Assembly: GCA_003224075.1 (NCBI GenBank)
Contig: QHYF01000141.1
Location: 1 to 5,276, forward strand
From: Acidobacteriota bacterium
GTDB lineage: Bacteria > Acidobacteriota > Terriglobia > Acidiferrales > UBA7541
Length of the DNA stretch: 5,276 bases
Direction: 5' to 3'
The notes beneath the pieces are model-generated. The model worked only from the letters and a program-made list of their open reading frames with translations, was not told where the DNA came from and did no database searches. Positions 1-5,276 of this stretch are shown piece by piece. The position numbers and the translations under genes were made by a program. Position 1 is the first letter of the stretch. The number at the start of each line of letters is the position of its first letter.

Positions 1-465
1 AGTGGCGGCCCGCTTCTCAATTCCCGCGGCGAAGTCATCGGCATCAACACGCAAAAGCTCATCAAGAAAAATGTCACCGGCATCGGCTTCGCTCTCAGCT
101 CCTCCGATCTGCTCGAAGTTCTTCACCGCTTCTACCCAAACGTCGCTTCCCCGAGCCAGGGAACTGCTCCAGCCACGATCCAGCCGGCAGCCAGTGAAAG
201 CACCGCCTCGGCCGAGCCGTCGAACACCTCTTCCACCGCTCCTCCCGAGGGTGTCGGCACAGTCGCGATTTCCTCCGAACCCGACAGCGCCGAAATTTTC
301 GTCGATGACAAATTTTATGGAAACACTCCCGCCACTTTGAAACTTCCTGCTGGCAGCCACGCGATCCTCTTGAAATTTCACGGCCACGCCGACTGGCATC
401 GCACCCTCGAAGTCCTGAAGTCGAGCAAACTTTCCCTCAAAGCCGTCCTCGACCCGCAGTCCTGA
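1..465 (+). CDS. Trypsin-like (HtrA/S1C-type) serine protease with C-terminal PEGA domain, 3' part only
   Basis: Open from base 1 in frame 1 to a TGA at 463-465, giving 154 residues; the 5' part lies outside the window. The first residues, SGGPLLN followed by GEVIGINT at 11-17, are the nucleophile-serine region of a trypsin-fold protease of the DegP/HtrA kind, so residue 1 is probably the catalytic Ser; the His and Asp of the triad are off-window. The end of the protease fold (VTGIGFALSSSDL, 25-37) is followed by a Ser/Thr/Ala/Pro-rich linker at about 47-85. A PEGA-like beta domain fills about 86-150 (GTVAISSEPDSAEIFVDD, then GNTPATLKLPAGSH). There is no PDZ domain after the protease, unlike classical HtrA. 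PEGA domains are usually found on exported or surface proteins, so an envelope location is likely; the substrate is unknown. The gene converges with the minus-strand gene at 548-1498. Family assignment is firm; specific function is not. Confidence 0.88.
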   Translation, partial: SGGPLLNSRGEVIGINTQKLIKKNVTGIGFALSSSDLLEVLHRFYPNVASPSQGTAPATIQPAASESTASAEPSNTSSTAPPEGVGTVAISSEPDSAEIFVDDKFYGNTPATLKLPAGSHAILLKFHGHADWHRTLEVLKSSKLSLKAVLDPQS

Positions 466-490
466 CGCGTCCCAAAACCTGACATGGGCG

Positions 491-527
491 AAAAAAAACG
501 GCAGGGCGCTTTTGAGACGCCCTGCCG
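491..527 (-). terminator. Rho-independent terminator of the minus-strand membrane protein gene
   Basis: A perfect 10-bp GC-rich stem (499-508 pairs with 518-527; arms CGGCAGGGCG and CGCCCTGCCG) with a 9-base loop is flanked at 491-498 by eight A's on the + strand. Read on the minus strand this is a stem followed directly by eight T's, 21 bases past the TAG of the gene at 548-1498. In the + direction the stem is not followed by a T-run, so it should work mainly for the minus-strand transcript, though the hairpin could also stabilise the 3' end of the protease mRNA. Confidence 0.9.
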
Positions 528-547
528 GGTAACGTGGCCAGAAGTTT

Positions 548-1498
548 CTACAGTTCGGGTTGCGGCTGCGGGATCGGTGGTTGCGGTGTTTGTGGCTGCG
601 GTGTTTGTGATTGCGGCTGCTCTGGCTGCTGTTGCGGATTTGGAGGATTTGGCTCCGTGGACGGAGTCTTTACGGAGACGGGTGTGACGCTTGCTGCGCC
701 GGACGCTGCCAGCTCCGCCGGCCTGTACTTCGGCGCACTCACGTATCCGTGTACGAAGTTTCTCTCAACCTTGTTCACCACGACCTGCACCGGCTGCCCT
801 TCATTTTCCATGTGGATCCAGATCGGCTCGTACACGTTGACGCGTTTCTTGCTGACCTGGCTGTCTTCGATAATCAGTTGCAGATCGTAGTTCTTGTGTT
901 TGGCATCCACCCTGCGCAGCGAGAGCGTAAGCGGGCCAATGCGCTGGAACTGCTTTGATTTCGTTAGATCGAATTCAAAATAATTCCGCTCGCCGCGCTT
1001 CTGCAGCACCACGAGCTCCTCGTGCGTTCTGGCGATGGAACCATTGAGCTCGTCTTTGGTGGAATTCAGGCTTCCTTCCAGGTCCGTCCGGTTCTTGGCG
1101 ACCTCCTCTTGCGTCTCTTTCAACTGCTTCTGTTGGTCGTCGATCCGCGCCTGAAGCTCTTTCAGCCGTTTGCTGGAAGTCGTGCCTGTATTTCCGGTAG
1201 CCTGCTTTGCCTTCTTTTGCGCCGCGGCCTCCGCTGCGGCCTGCTGCGCCGCAGCCATTTCATTGAGCTTCGCTGTCAACGTGCCAACCTGGTCTTGCAT
1301 CTGGCTCATCGAGGCACGTGCCGCGGTCTCCTGCGCCGATAGGTGCTCAGCCAGGACTTGCTGCCTGTAGCCGTAACCAAGGGCTATTCCCGCAATCGCC
1401 AGCAGCCCAACGATGGCAATCAGCAGCCAGCGGTTCATGCCTGTCAATGAAAATCCCTCGGTGCGTTCTCTGTCGTTCAATTCTTGATGTTCCTCCAT
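548..1498 (-). CDS. Single-pass membrane coiled-coil protein with Pro/Gln-rich tail, function unknown
   Basis: Encodes 316 residues ending in TAG. I place the start at the ATG at 1498-1496 because AGGAGG lies six bases upstream; an in-frame TTG at 1513 would put that Shine-Dalgarno inside the coding region. A charged, Glu-rich N-terminus (1-20) leads to one hydrophobic segment (about 24-43, WLLIAIVGLLAIAGIALGY). After it comes a long heptad-like, Ala/Gln/Glu/Lys-rich stretch, probably coiled coil, at about 47-100 and 108-168, broken by a Gly/Thr/Ser segment near 101-109. A compact domain rich in beta-type residues spans about 170-260 (NYFEFDLTKSKQFQRIGPLTLSLRRVD, then YDLQLIIED, then YEPIWIHMENE). 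The last 40 residues are mostly Pro and Gln. The short charged end is probably cytoplasmic and the rest extracytoplasmic, an inference from the single segment. I do not recognise a named family. The gene has its own candidate promoter and its own terminator, so it is probably monocistronic. A structural or scaffold role in the envelope is possible but not shown. Confidence 0.85.
   Translation of the reverse strand: MEEHQELNDRERTEGFSLTGMNRWLLIAIVGLLAIAGIALGYGYRQQVLAEHLSAQETAARASMSQMQDQVGTLTAKLNEMAAAQQAAAEAAAQKKAKQATGNTGTTSSKRLKELQARIDDQQKQLKETQEEVAKNRTDLEGSLNSTKDELNGSIARTHEELVVLQKRGERNYFEFDLTKSKQFQRIGPLTLSLRRVDAKHKNYDLQLIIEDSQVSKKRVNVYEPIWIHMENEGQPVQVVVNKVERNFVHGYVSAPKYRPAELAASGAASVTPVSVKTPSTEPNPPNPQQQPEQPQSQTPQPQTPQPPIPQPQPEL
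582..611. repeat. Two tandem 15-bp units inside the Pro/Gln tail
   Basis: Two adjacent 15-base units (582-596 and 597-611) share their first 13 bases, TGCGGTGTTTGTG, and encode the repeated pentapeptide step QTPQP on the minus strand. The unit length is a multiple of three, so gain or loss of copies would change tail length without shifting the frame. Degenerate relatives of the unit flank it. Confidence 0.7.
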
Positions 1499-1504
1499 TG
1501 CCGT

Positions 1505-1510
1505 CCTCCT
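1505..1510 (-). promoter_or_regulatory. Ribosome binding site deciding the start of the membrane coiled-coil gene
   Basis: On the minus strand the sequence reads AGGAGG, then six bases (ACGGCA), then ATG at 1498. This perfect anti-16S match with normal spacing favours the ATG over the upstream in-frame TTG at 1513, which overlaps the site. Confidence 0.8.
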
Positions 1511-1541
1511 CAATCTCGAATCTCGTGCCCACTTGGGCTGA

Positions 1542-1571
1542 ATTGTGCTGAAATTTTCACCGCTGCGTCAA
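1542..1571 (-). promoter_or_regulatory. Candidate sigma70-type promoter for the minus-strand gene
   Basis: On the minus strand TTGACG (complement of 1566-1571; five of six to TTGACA) is followed after 18 bases by CACAAT (complement of 1542-1547; four of six to TATAAT). Transcription would begin near 1535, leaving a leader of roughly 35 bases that includes the AGGAGG. It is the best match I see upstream of this gene, but it was found by eye only. Confidence 0.4.
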
Positions 1572-1610
1572 TTGGATCGGAACAAGATCCTGTCGCGAGA
1601 TCTGTCCAAT
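1571..1610. repeat. Imperfect nested inverted repeat upstream of the minus-strand promoter
   Basis: The outer arms ATTGGA (1571-1576) and TCCAAT (1605-1610) enclose inner arms AGATC and GATCT around a short centre, giving an interrupted dyad of about 40 bases. It abuts the proposed -35 element of the minus-strand gene, a usual place for a regulator site. It is imperfect and could be chance. Confidence 0.35.
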
Positions 1611-1733
1611 CGGTGGCGTAGTTCCCCACTGTTGCTGTACGCAAGATGGATGCCGAAATTCACAATTCCTGCCTGCGCCTAAGTCTTGTAGTGCGAACGG
1701 CTTGCACCCGCTGAAAGGACACCTGAGGCGTAG

Positions 1734-1772
1734 CCATCAGTACTAGTCCCGGAATTTTTTCCCTGCTACCGG
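1734..1772 (+). repeat. Degenerate intergenic repeat, copy A
   Basis: CCATC, then TACTAGT (1741-1747), then GGAATTTTTTC, then CCTG and ACCGG occur in the same order as in the gap at 4291-4339. Spacing differs by a few bases between elements. Within the core, TACTAGT is identical and GGAATTnTTTC differs at one base. It may be a decayed interspersed repeat or a shared regulatory stretch; both copies are upstream of a + strand gene. Confidence 0.3.
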
Positions 1773-1826
1773 GGGGACTTTCACTACGGCGTCTTGTCTA
1801 AGACTTCTGATTTCCTCCTCGACGCG

Positions 1827-1855
1827 TTGCTCCAACTCGCTCCCTGTGCTAGCAT
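1827..1855 (+). promoter_or_regulatory. Candidate promoter for the EF-G-like gene
   Basis: TTGCTC (1827-1832) and TAGCAT (1850-1855) are separated by 17 bases, and TGC immediately before TAGCAT makes an extended -10 element. The -35 match is weak (three of six) and the -10 match is four of six. A start near 1862 would leave a leader of about 190 bases. Found by eye only. Confidence 0.4.
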
Positions 1856-2044
1856 CCGCCCGCTAGGAGATCGGACCAGGGAAAATTCATTCGACCTTCG
1901 CCTCCGAGCTCTTCAAGGGGCACAGGTACAGTTGGCGCCCGCGTTGTCGGGGCCGCCCAAAACCAGGCCACGCTCTCCTCCCTCAGTTCGAACACGCCAG
2001 GCGCAGGCTCGCGCTTGAATCCTTCAGGACGAGCCTCGCCCCAT

Positions 2045-2049
2045 GGAGG
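2045..2049 (+). promoter_or_regulatory. Ribosome binding site that sets the EF-G-like start
   Basis: GGAGG followed by TTTT and ATG (2054) is a strong Shine-Dalgarno, somewhat close to the start codon. It rules in the ATG at 2054 over the TTG at 2015, which would add 13 residues with no recognisable EF-G character and would place this site inside the gene. Confidence 0.85.
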
Positions 2050-2053
2050 TTTT

Positions 2054-4195
2054 ATGAAAAGCTATCTCACCAAGGACATTCGCAACGTTGGCATTGTAGG
2101 TCACGGCGGCACCGGCAAGACGCAACTGGTGTCGTCGTTGCTCTTCACCGCAGGCATGACCCCGCGGTGGGGAAAAGTTGCGGAAGGCAGCGCCACTACC
2201 GACTGGGACGAAGAAGAAATCGCGAGAAAAATCTCCATTCAAACCGGTCTTGCTTACGCCGAATGGCCCCCCACGCCCACCGGACCCTCGGGTTCCTCAG
2301 AAAAAGTCAAAATCAATTTCATCGATCTCCCCGGGTACTCCACCTTCATCACGGAAACGAAAGCCTCGCTCATCGCCGCCGATGCCGCTCTCATCGCCGT
2401 CGACGCTCACGTCGGCGCTCAAGTCACCACCGAAAAAGTTTGGGATTATTGCACTGAGTACGATATTCCCCGCGCTTTTGTTCTCACCTGGATGGACCGC
2501 GAGCTATCCAGTTTCGAACGCTCCATGGAATCGCTCCAGGAAGTCTTCGGCCGCAACGTGGTCTCGCTTCAGCTTCCCATCGGCACCGAAAAGGGTTTTC
2601 GCGGCGTCATCGATCTCGTGGCCATGAAAGCGCATGTTTACAAACCCGGTGGCGACGGCAAACCCTCCATCGAAGAAATTCCCGCGGCTCTCGCCGATGA
2701 AGCCAAGGAAGCCCACGAAAAACTCGTCGAAATGATCGCCGAAGGCGACGACGAAATGATGGAGGAATTTTTCCGCGAAGGCACCATCCCCATCCAAGAC
2801 CTCATTCCGGCGGTCCGCAAGGCCATCGTCGCCGAAAAAGTCTTCCCCGTCCTGATGGTTTCCGCTCTCCACAACATCGGCACCGCCAGCCTGCTCACGT
2901 TTCTCGCGGACGCTTTTCCGCATCCCGATGAGCACGCACAAGTCGGCTACAAAGATCCCGGTGGCAAAGGCGACCGCGTCGAGCGCAAATACGATGACAG
3001 CCAGCCGCTCTCACTCTTCGTCTTCAAGACCCTCGCCGATCCCTTCGCCGGCCGCATCAACTATTTCAAAGTGAAAAGCGGCGTTCTGAAAAACGATGCA
3101 ACCCTGCTCAACTACAACCGCAATCTTCCCGAGCGTTTTCAGCACATCCAGGTCGTGCAGGGCAAACAGCTCACCGAGGTCGGCGAACTCCACGCCGGTG
3201 ACATCGGCGCCATTGCCAAATTGAAGGAAACCACCACCGGCGAAACCCTCGGCGACAAAGCCTCCCCTATTTTCTATTCGCACGCGCAACTCCCCGAGCC
3301 TTCCATCACGTTTGCCATCGAGCCGAAAACCCGCGCCGATGAGGACAAAATCGGTGTCGCCATTCATAAAATTATGGAAGAGGATGCCGCGCTGCGTTTT
3401 TCGCGCGACCCGCAAACGAAGGAGTTCTTGCTCGCCGGCTCCGGCCAGCAGCACATCGAAGTTGTTGTCGCCAAGCTCCACAAACGCTATAACGTGAATC
3501 TCACCCTCAAGCCTCCGAAAGTCCCCTACCGCGAGACCATTCGGGGCAAAGCCGACGCCGAGGGCAAGCACAAGAAACAGTCCGGCGGACACGGGCAATT
3601 CGGCGTCTGCCGCATCAAGATGGAGCCCATCGAGCGCGGCAAGGGCGTCGAATTCGTGGACGACATTTTCGGCGGCTCCATTCCCAAGAACTGGATTCCT
3701 TCCGTCGAGAGGGGCATCCGCGACGCCGCGGCCCGCGGCTACCTAGCCGGTTTCCCCGTCGTGGATTTCCGCGCCATCCTCTACGACGGCAAATATCACG
3801 ACGTCGATTCGTCCGACATCGCCTTCAAAATCGCCGGCTCACTGGCTTTCAAAGAAGCCATGAAGCAGGCTCGCCCCGCGCTCCTCGAGCCGGTCATGCA
3901 CGTCGAAGTCTACGCGCCGGATCAATACTCCGGCGACCTGATGGGCGACCTCAGCTCCCGCCGCGGCCGCATTTCCGGCAGTGAAGCGCGCGGCCACAAC
4001 GTCATCATCAAGGCGCAAGTGCCGTTAGCCGAAATGCTCACCTATGCGAACGACCTGATTTCGAAAACGCAAGGTCGCGCCAGCTACTCCATGGAGTTCT
4101 CGCACTACGACTACGTCCCCAACGAACTCGCGGAAAAAGTCATCGCCGCCCACAAGGCCGCCCACGGCGAACAACTCGTCGAAGAAGAAGCCTAG
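2054..4195 (+). CDS. Elongation factor G-like translational GTPase (EF-G2-type paralogue)
   Basis: Encodes 713 residues, close to the usual EF-G length (about 690-710). All five EF-G domains can be followed: GTPase domain with its insert (about 9-290), domain II (about 317-405), domain III (about 414-490), domain IV (about 493-610) and domain V (about 611-700). The P-loop is GHGGTGKT (16-23), switch I keeps TTD (48-50) and RKISI (58-62), G3 is DLPGY (91-95) and G5 is SAL (270-272). Domain IV keeps SGGHGQFG (510-517) and YHDVDSSD (581-588), the tip loops that enter the decoding site in EF-G; domain V has DLMGDLSSRRG. Two motifs depart from canonical EF-G: DTPGH has become DLPGY, losing the catalytic His, and NKxD has become TWMD (145-148). 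A GHGGxGKT P-loop with Tyr in G3 fits the EF-G2-like group, whose members are paralogues of housekeeping EF-G with poorly known roles. No rpsL, rpsG or tuf gene is adjacent, unlike the classical str operon, which supports a paralogue. Ribosome binding is likely; full translocase activity is uncertain. Confidence 0.92.
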   Translation: MKSYLTKDIRNVGIVGHGGTGKTQLVSSLLFTAGMTPRWGKVAEGSATTDWDEEEIARKISIQTGLAYAEWPPTPTGPSGSSEKVKINFIDLPGYSTFITETKASLIAADAALIAVDAHVGAQVTTEKVWDYCTEYDIPRAFVLTWMDRELSSFERSMESLQEVFGRNVVSLQLPIGTEKGFRGVIDLVAMKAHVYKPGGDGKPSIEEIPAALADEAKEAHEKLVEMIAEGDDEMMEEFFREGTIPIQDLIPAVRKAIVAEKVFPVLMVSALHNIGTASLLTFLADAFPHPDEHAQVGYKDPGGKGDRVERKYDDSQPLSLFVFKTLADPFAGRINYFKVKSGVLKNDATLLNYNRNLPERFQHIQVVQGKQLTEVGELHAGDIGAIAKLKETTTGETLGDKASPIFYSHAQLPEPSITFAIEPKTRADEDKIGVAIHKIMEEDAALRFSRDPQTKEFLLAGSGQQHIEVVVAKLHKRYNVNLTLKPPKVPYRETIRGKADAEGKHKKQSGGHGQFGVCRIKMEPIERGKGVEFVDDIFGGSIPKNWIPSVERGIRDAAARGYLAGFPVVDFRAILYDGKYHDVDSSDIAFKIAGSLAFKEAMKQARPALLEPVMHVEVYAPDQYSGDLMGDLSSRRGRISGSEARGHNVIIKAQVPLAEMLTYANDLISKTQGRASYSMEFSHYDYVPNELAEKVIAAHKAAHGEQLVEEEA

Positions 4196-4232
4196 CGCTA
4201 TTTCTTTTCCCCGTTGCACCGCCGCGGCATTG

Positions 4233-4252
4233 TCCCGGGCTTTAGCCAGGGA
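4233..4252. other. Hairpin downstream of the EF-G-like gene
   Basis: TCCC and GGC (4233-4240) pair with GCC and GGGA (4245-4252) around a TTTA loop, with one internal G/A mismatch. It begins 38 bases past the EF-G-like stop codon. No T-run follows on either strand, so it is not a clear rho-independent terminator; it may be a weak or factor-assisted 3' end. Confidence 0.35.
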
Positions 4253-4290
4253 ACGCTGCATCGCCCACGCCGCACGGCCGCCATCGAGCA

Positions 4291-4339
4291 CCATCCTGTT
4301 TACTAGTGCTGGGAATTGTTTCTTGAATCGCCTGACCGG
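4291..4339 (+). repeat. Degenerate intergenic repeat, copy B
   Basis: Second copy of the ordered elements CCATC, TACTAGT (4301-4307), GGAATTGTTTC, CCTG and ACCGG also seen at 1734-1772. It lies about 170 bases before the radical SAM start and partly overlaps the candidate promoter there. Confidence 0.3.
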
Positions 4340-4361
4340 CACCTCGAGAACGTGGTATGTT
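4332..4361 (+). promoter_or_regulatory. Candidate promoter for the radical SAM gene
   Basis: CTGACC (4332-4337) and TATGTT (4356-4361) are 18 bases apart, each four of six to the sigma70 consensus, and TGG directly before TATGTT adds an extended -10. Initiation would fall near 4368, inside the inverted repeat at 4363-4382. The leader would then be about 100 bases. Found by eye only. Confidence 0.3.
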
Positions 4362-4362
4362 C

Positions 4363-4382
4363 GGAACCAGTTTGGTGGTTCC
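4363..4382. repeat. Perfect 7-bp inverted repeat at the presumed transcription start
   Basis: GGAACCA (4363-4369) and TGGTTCC (4376-4382) are exact inverted copies separated by six bases. The position directly after the candidate -10 fits either a repressor operator or a hairpin at the 5' end of the mRNA. No T-run follows, so it is not a terminator. Confidence 0.5.
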
Positions 4383-4457
4383 CCCAGCGGCCCCGAGACA
4401 ACGGACCTTTAGATCGCGGCTAATCCGGCGCAGCGCCAAGGAAGCGCCTTCTAACTA

Positions 4458-4463
4458 GAGAAG
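4458..4463 (+). promoter_or_regulatory. Weak ribosome binding site for the radical SAM gene
   Basis: GAGAAG, five bases before the ATG at 4469, is a partial Shine-Dalgarno match. It is weaker than the sites of the two complete genes, but the protein begins with a typical first beta strand (MRILLYNPD) at this ATG, which supports the start. Confidence 0.45.
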
Positions 4464-4468
4464 CGCAC

Positions 4469-5276
4469 ATGCGAATCTTGCTTTACAACCCCGATAACGG
4501 TGTGACCCGCAACTTCATGCCGCATCTTTGGATGTTTCTCCTCCAGGCACTGACTCCCGACGGCCACGAAGTTTTCCTGATCGACGGCAACGCGCAACCC
4601 ATGGACGAAGCCGGCATCGCCCGATATGTGCTCGAACACAACATCGGACTTGTCGGGATCGGCGCGATGACTCGCATGATCGCCAAGGCCTACCGCATGG
4701 CCGATGCTATCCGCGCCGTTGGGGTGCCCGTCGTCATGGGCGGGCCTCACGTCACGGAAGAGGCCGGCGAAGCACTCGGTCGAAACGGCGGTCAGCGCCA
4801 TGCTGACGCTGTGGCCCTCGGTGAAGCCGATGAAACCTGGCCAAAAATCGTCGAGGATGCCGCACGCGGCAAGCTTAAGGATATCTACGCTCCGGTTGAT
4901 GACTTTGGCCAGGAACGCAAGCCCAGTCTCAAGGAATATCCCGCGATTCCCTGGGACGAAATAAACCTCGATCAGTTTAATTTGGTTCCAAAGAGGGCCA
5001 AGCGCACGCTCCAGCGTATCGGTGAGGGCTGGGGCACCTTTCGCATCATTCCGATGGAGTCTGGGCGCGGTTGTCCTTACGGCTGCGAGTTCTGCACGGT
5101 AACCGGCTTCTTTGGCGACTCCATCCGCTTTCGCACCAACGAAAGCGTGGTGAATGAGCTGCTTCTATTGAAAGCCCGGGCGAGAAGCGAAGGCGGTCAG
5201 ATCGCCGTCTTCTTCATCGACGATAATTTCGCCATCAATATCAAACGCACGAAATCCCTGCTCCGCGACATCATCG
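4469..5276 (+). CDS. B12-binding-domain radical SAM protein, 5' part only
   Basis: Open from ATG to the window edge, 269 residues, with the 3' end missing. The N-terminal region (about 1-140) has the layout of a cobalamin-binding Rossmann-like domain: MRILLYNPD, LVGIGAMT, VVMGGPHVT (GGP at 91-93) and ALGEADETW (GE at 118-119). The radical SAM core begins with SGRGCPYGCEFCT; C202, C206 and C209 form the CxxxCxxC motif that binds the 4Fe-4S cluster and so cleaves S-adenosylmethionine. FFIDDNF (248-254) is a strand typical of B12-type radical SAM enzymes. No DxHxxG motif is visible in the N-terminal domain, so if cobalamin binds it would be without the classical lower-axial His. Members of this group include methyltransferases and other tailoring or lipid-modifying enzymes; the substrate cannot be told from this part. 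The preceding 273-base gap argues against cotranscription with the EF-G-like gene, though readthrough is possible. Confidence 0.9.
   Translation, partial: MRILLYNPDNGVTRNFMPHLWMFLLQALTPDGHEVFLIDGNAQPMDEAGIARYVLEHNIGLVGIGAMTRMIAKAYRMADAIRAVGVPVVMGGPHVTEEAGEALGRNGGQRHADAVALGEADETWPKIVEDAARGKLKDIYAPVDDFGQERKPSLKEYPAIPWDEINLDQFNLVPKRAKRTLQRIGEGWGTFRIIPMESGRGCPYGCEFCTVTGFFGDSIRFRTNESVVNELLLLKARARSEGGQIAVFFIDDNFAINIKRTKSLLRDII

Larger units (their letters stand above)
1499..2053. other. Divergent intergenic region, 555 bases, non-coding
   Basis: No convincing gene lies here. The left part (to about 1610) holds the ribosome binding site, candidate promoter and dyad of the minus-strand gene. The middle (1611-1826) has only small hairpin potential, such as GTGC/GCAC around 1691-1707 and GTCTT/AAGAC at 1791-1804, and the degenerate sequence shared with 4291-4339. 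The right part (1827-2053) holds a candidate promoter and what would be an untranslated leader of about 190 bases before the EF-G-like gene. I recognise no riboswitch or known RNA in it. Confidence 0.6.

Noticed and set aside
2..340. Frame-2 open frame over the protease end
   Set aside because: The Ser/Pro/Arg-rich product is a shadow; frame 1 shows the SGGP and PEGA sequences.
1499..1513. TTG start for the minus-strand membrane protein
   Set aside because: The TTG overlaps the AGGAGG that is properly spaced for the ATG at 1498.
1794..2018. Open frame of 74 codons before the EF-G-like gene
   Set aside because: It starts at a TTG with no ribosome binding site, has a Pro/Arg-rich composition typical of random reading of GC-rich DNA, and overlaps the candidate promoter and leader.
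2015..2053. Extended N-terminus of the EF-G-like protein from a TTG
   Set aside because: The added 13 residues have no EF-G character, and the strong GGAGG lies within them, four bases before the ATG at 2054.
2504..2941. Minus-strand open frame of 145 codons inside the EF-G-like gene
   Set aside because: Antisense shadow of the GTPase domain, with no recognisable protein features.
3011..3598. Minus-strand open frame of 195 codons inside the EF-G-like gene
   Set aside because: It is antisense to clearly conserved domain II-IV sequence and reflects the codon bias of the real gene.
4233..4252. Rho-independent terminator after the EF-G-like gene
   Set aside because: The stem has a mismatch and no T-run follows on either strand, so only a hairpin is recorded.
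4528..4806. Frame-shifted open frame inside the radical SAM gene
   Set aside because: Its Arg/His-rich product is a shadow; the frame starting at 4469 carries the B12-domain and radical SAM motifs.

Overview
The window is a piece of a GC-rich bacterial chromosome carrying four protein genes, two of them cut by the window edges. Three features make Acidobacteriota my best guess: a secreted-type trypsin-like protease ending in a PEGA domain, an elongation factor G paralogue with altered GTPase motifs, and a B12-binding-type radical SAM protein. This is an inference from gene style, because no rRNA or other taxonomic marker is present.

Layout. Bases 1-465 (+) are the C-terminal end of a trypsin-like serine protease, beginning exactly at the nucleophile serine of its SGGP motif and ending in a PEGA domain. 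It converges on a minus-strand gene (548-1498) for a single-pass membrane protein with a long coiled coil, a small soluble domain and a Pro/Gln-rich tail. A strong rho-independent terminator for the minus-strand gene (491-527) lies between the two stop codons. A 555-base divergent intergenic region (1499-2053) holds candidate promoters in both directions, an imperfect dyad and a long presumed leader. Next comes a complete EF-G-like GTPase gene (2054-4195, +, 713 aa). A 273-base gap (4196-4468) follows, with a hairpin, a candidate promoter and a perfect 7-bp inverted repeat. The window closes with the first 269 codons of a B12-binding-type radical SAM gene (4469 to the end, +).

The genes do not form an obvious pathway or operon. 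The spacing, the opposite strand of the second gene and the promoter-like elements suggest mostly independent transcription units. I found no CRISPR array, tRNA, rRNA, transposase, phage gene or recognisable defence system. The most unusual item is the EF-G paralogue: Tyr replaces the catalytic His of the G3 motif, and TWMD replaces NKxD in G4, while the decoding-centre tip of domain IV looks largely intact. The least understood item is the minus-strand membrane coiled-coil protein.
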